A stretch of 64,000 nucleotides of DNA from Drosophila persimilis (taxonomy: Eukaryota; Arthropoda; Insecta; Diptera; Drosophilidae). The stretch is from the NCBI RefSeq assembly GCF_003286085.1, contig NW_020825298.1, positions 12,400,001 to 12,464,000 on the forward strand. Direction: 5' to 3'. Numbering within the stretch: position 1 is the stretch's first letter; each line of letters starts with the position of its first letter. Of this stretch, positions 60,701-64,000 are shown piece by piece. The notes below the pieces were generated by a model, which was given only the letters and a program-made list of their open reading frames with translations, was not told the origin of the DNA and made no database searches. A program made the position numbers and the translations under genes.

Positions 60701-63700
60701 GGCCACAGGACAGCGCCTACTTCAAGCTGCAGAGCACCTACAACAGCTCGGCGGACAACAGCAACCACAATCTCAATGGCAACGTGGAGCTGGAGGTGCC
60801 CCTGACTACGCGCCATCGAGCGGACATTGCCTACGGCCTGCAGAAGCGTCAAAACACCGATTCGGGCAACGTAAAGGTCGTCTACAACGATCAGCAGGTG
60901 CTCGACGGCAAGTACAAGCGGAACGAGCAGAAGAAGAGCCCCCTCTACAAGGAGACCACAGACATCACCCTGGAGAACGATGTGAAGCCCCTGGGCATCC
61001 ACTACGTCAACACGCGGGACACCAGCGACCCCCTGGGGGTGCGCGACATCAAGCACATCGAAGTCTATGAACTGCGGAACGCCAAGAACTTCAATCTCAC
61101 GGGAGAGCTGCACACGCGCATCATGATCAACGGACAGGACTTCAAGGTGGTGGCCATTCATCCGAATCGAGCGGTGGTTCTGTACACAAAATACGAGGAA
61201 GTCAGCCCCGAGGTCGTCAGGCAACGCACGAAGCTGGAGCTGTCGGAGACGGCGTGGATCGGCTACAATCTGGAGCTGGGCAACTTCACGACGGTACGGA
61301 AATTCATCATTATATACTATATACGTTGATTCATGTATTCATTATGCTTCTTGAAGGTCGGCAACGAATCCCAGAGCTTCGCCTTGGACATCTTCTACCC
61401 GAAGAGGAACCTCACGACCGCCGGCCAGTACTACATCACGGACAACCACTTCAACTCGGATCTGTCGTTGCAGTGGGGCGGCGGGGATATCTACCAGCAG
61501 CCCAAGACGATTCGCAGCAATCTCCATTGGACGGCAGAGCCGCTGCATCGCGGCGATCGCGACCATCGTACGTTCGGGCTGTCCGTGGCTCATCCCTACC
61601 TCGAGAAGGACATCAACTGCCGGGCCACATACTACCGCGGAGCGCAGGATCTGCTGCGCACTCACCTCACCATCGACTACTCGGAGCAGCCCGAACAGCT
61701 GATCGTTCTGGGAGCCCAGCTGCGCGATCTCTACAGCCAGCTGGGGCACACGAACTACACGTTCAAGATCTACGGCAAGCACCAGGCCTCGGAGTTGGAC
61801 GTGCAACTGAACGGCACTCTGGCGGCACGCACTTCCTACTACAAAACGGAGTCCACGGCCCACTACAAGCGCGACATCTTCCCCGCGAGATACGGCAAGT
61901 TCTTGGCCCTCCTGGATCTGAACAAGCGGGAGCTGGAGTACGAGCGCCAGTCGCCGTTCCATGCCGTGCGCCTGCATCTGCTGCCGACGTGGCAGTATCC
62001 CGTTTACGGACTGAATGCCACCATTTGGGACACGCCGGACACAAACCACACGGGCTATGTGTTCGTGGATCTGGCGGAGCGGTACGCCCGCATGGACTTC
62101 AACCTCACGGAGGATGCCAGCCAGAACCTGCAGATGGTAGGCTACATTCCAGACTCGCGCAGCGGCTACCTGGACATCTGGCGGAACTACGACGAGATCA
62201 GGGTGATCGACGTCAGCTCCTACCTGAAGATGAACCACTCGCGCCTCATCACGGGCCGCTTCCACTGGCGTCCCAGCATCCGCGGGGAGCTGCGGGAGAA
62301 GATCAATTCCGTGGGCAACTCCGTCTACAGCTCCTTCTCGGAGGGGATTGATTTCTGGATCAAGTCCATCTACACGGAGACAGTGGAGTCGGTGGGCGTG
62401 GTGTGGGCCACGGCCCGGGAGTACAACAAGGAGTTCATCGAGGACATTGGCCAGTTGAGCGTCCTGGAGGAGGATCTGAACGATCTGAGGCTGTTCATGA
62501 ACAAGTCGTACGAGGCCAACGACTTCTACATCAAGCACGTGGTGAACTTCACGCTGACGATCCTCGACGAGCTGGCCATCAGGGACCACATCGAGTCGCT
62601 GCCGAAGATCTTCACGGAGCTGTGGCAGGCGATGGGCGATTCCGGCAAGGCGCTGCGCAACAGCATCGTGTGGCTGATCGAGACGATCAAGGCGACGTAC
62701 AACAATCTATTGGAGGCCGTCAGCAGGTTCTTCCACGGCGAGAGCCTCGCCTACGTGTCCACGCTGATGGAGAAGGGCATCGAGAAGTACGACAAGTTCG
62801 TGAAGGAGCTGCACATCAAGTTCATCAAGTACATCGAGAACCTGTGGCACAAGACCTGGACCCTCGCGGAGAACCACTGGAAGAACGTCCTGAAGCGCTT
62901 CGAGCCGCACATGTTCAAGATGATCAGCTTCATCGAAACGACAGCCTGGGACCTCAGCAAGGAGGTCTTCGACTTCATCTACAAGCGAACGAACGAGCTG
63001 GCGGAGTCCCCGTACTTCAACAAGGTGTCCAGCTTCACGGCGGATGCGGAGCGCCTCTACAGGGACTTCAAGGCCAACGACGCCATCACCAATATCAAAA
63101 AGTACTCGACTCTCGCGTGGAATTTCGTCAAGGAGAAGTACTTTAAGCTCGTGCCCTTTGGGGCGGAGCTGAACGAGGTGCTGACCGAGATCTGGCAGGA
63201 GCTCAAGGAGCTGGAGAAGATCGAGCAGGTGCAGATCGTGGTGCAAAAGTACAACGAGATTGTGGCCAAGATCGATTGGGTGGCCGATGAGCTGCAGTTC
63301 GAGCATCGCCTCCACCAGGTGTACGGTCTCCTGCGGAACAAATTCAGGAACTACGCGATGAATGCCTTGGAGACGGCGGACATGTATCGCGAGGCCAAGA
63401 CCAAGTTCGTGTTCGACCCCGAGGTGGGCATCATCGATCTGGAGCAGAAGCTGCCCATGTCGTGGCACGCCTTCAACGAGACGCCCAAGTTCGAGGAGAT
63501 ACCCGAGTACCAGATGCTCTCCAAGGTCCAGAGCTTCTTCTCCGAAACGAACTCCTCGATTGTCATGAAGCTCTACAACATGCGGGCGCATTTGGATCCC
63601 AAGACCTGGCTTCCACCCTACTATTGTGAGTTCTTTGCTTCGTGTTCCCCTTGAATGCTTCCTGTAATGCTCTTCTCTTCTTTAGCTCGCGCCTTGCTCA

Positions 63701-64000
63701 TCGATTCGAGGCACTACATGACCTTCGACCAGCGCTATGTGGGCCTCAATCTGGACTTTGATGGAAGCGCGAACCCGCAGTGCAGCTATCTGCTGGCCCA
63801 CGACTTCTTCAAGCGGAATTTCACCCTGCTGCTGGAGCCATCGTCCCAATCCCAAGGACTCACGCGAAAGCTGAGCTTCATCGCCAATGGACAGTTGATT
63901 GAAATCGATCTGGGAACGGATGTAGGTGACAGTAGCCTCATTTCTACACCAGACATTCACCCTTTCCTCCTCTGTCCGCAGCACATAAGTGTCAATGGCA
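51754..64000 (+). CDS. Apoltp: Apolipoprotein lipid transfer particle precursor (3' partial)
   Basis: A large lipid transfer protein that makes the haemolymph particle which loads lipophorin with lipid from the gut. Thirteen exons are in view: 51754-51832, 51887-52626, 52687-52846, 52906-55715, 55789-56132, 56186-56396, 56460-56818, 56879-58838, 58909-60608, 60669-61293, 61357-63625, 63686-63921 and 63982-64000+. They code for 3837 residues before the window ends. Residues 1-23 form a signal peptide. A vitellogenin/lipovitellin N-terminal lipid-binding module follows. An acidic linker with the furin-type site KRQKR ends at Arg819, where the precursor should be cut into two chains. Then come long beta-strand-rich repeats with many N-glycosylation sites, a Trp/Tyr-rich amphipathic helical stretch (about 3330-3720), and a von Willebrand D domain starting at about 3753. 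Length excludes MTP and yolk-type proteins, and lipophorin Apolpp is shorter (about 3350). The C terminus lies beyond the edge. Confidence 0.88.

Noticed and set aside
56859-61224. Two further minus-strand frames (701 and 614 codons)
   Set aside because: They mirror Apoltp exons 8 and 9-10 in the same antisense register and cross its splice sites, so they are shadows.
51754-64000. Assignment as lipophorin Apolpp, MTP or vitellogenin
   Set aside because: The coding region already exceeds 3800 residues before the von Willebrand D domain is finished, and the N terminus does not resemble Apolpp. MTP and vitellogenins are far shorter.

Overview
This is a stretch of an insect nuclear genome, almost certainly Drosophila and probably the obscura group (D. 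pseudoobscura and relatives). The evidence is short (53-73 bp) GT-AG introns, GC-rich coding exons set in simple-repeat-rich flanks, and near-identity of several predicted proteins to fly genes I recognise: gcm, Trx-2, GlcAT-S and the lipoprotein Apoltp. There are no bacterial features, no rRNA or tRNA that I can see, and no CRISPR array. The group assignment rests partly on a dispersed terminal-inverted-repeat element type that I recall as common in such genomes.

Layout, left to right. 1-7.5 kb: non-coding DNA with microsatellites. 7.54-9.46 kb, minus strand: a four-exon secreted carboxylesterase-like gene whose nucleophile serine is replaced by glycine, with its own TATA box and initiator. 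9.5-19.1 kb: the long non-coding space between that gene and gcm; it holds a very dense GTATCT/AGATAC cluster and candidate Gcm-binding octamers. 19.1-21.2 kb, plus strand: gcm. 21.9-24.2 kb, plus: Trx-2. 25.8-30.4 kb, plus: GlcAT-S, with a possible alternative donor in exon 1. 32.5-33.6 kb, minus: an intronless gene for a protein I do not recognise, with five copies of a tryptophan-anchored motif. 33.6-51.7 kb: an 18-kb gene-poor stretch with a 262-bp inverted-repeat element, a 33-bp minisatellite and homopolymer runs. 51.75 kb to the right edge, plus: most of a very large lipid-transfer lipoprotein gene (Apoltp), cut off inside its von Willebrand D domain.

The genes do not form one pathway. 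gcm is a developmental transcription factor, Trx-2 a cytosolic redox protein, GlcAT-S a Golgi glycosyltransferase and Apoltp a circulating lipid-transfer apolipoprotein. The most novel items are the orphan tryptophan-repeat gene, the nucleophile-less esterase, and the hexamer cluster upstream of gcm. Splice junctions were placed by hand from GT/AG signals and reading phase; every intron listed preserves the frame.
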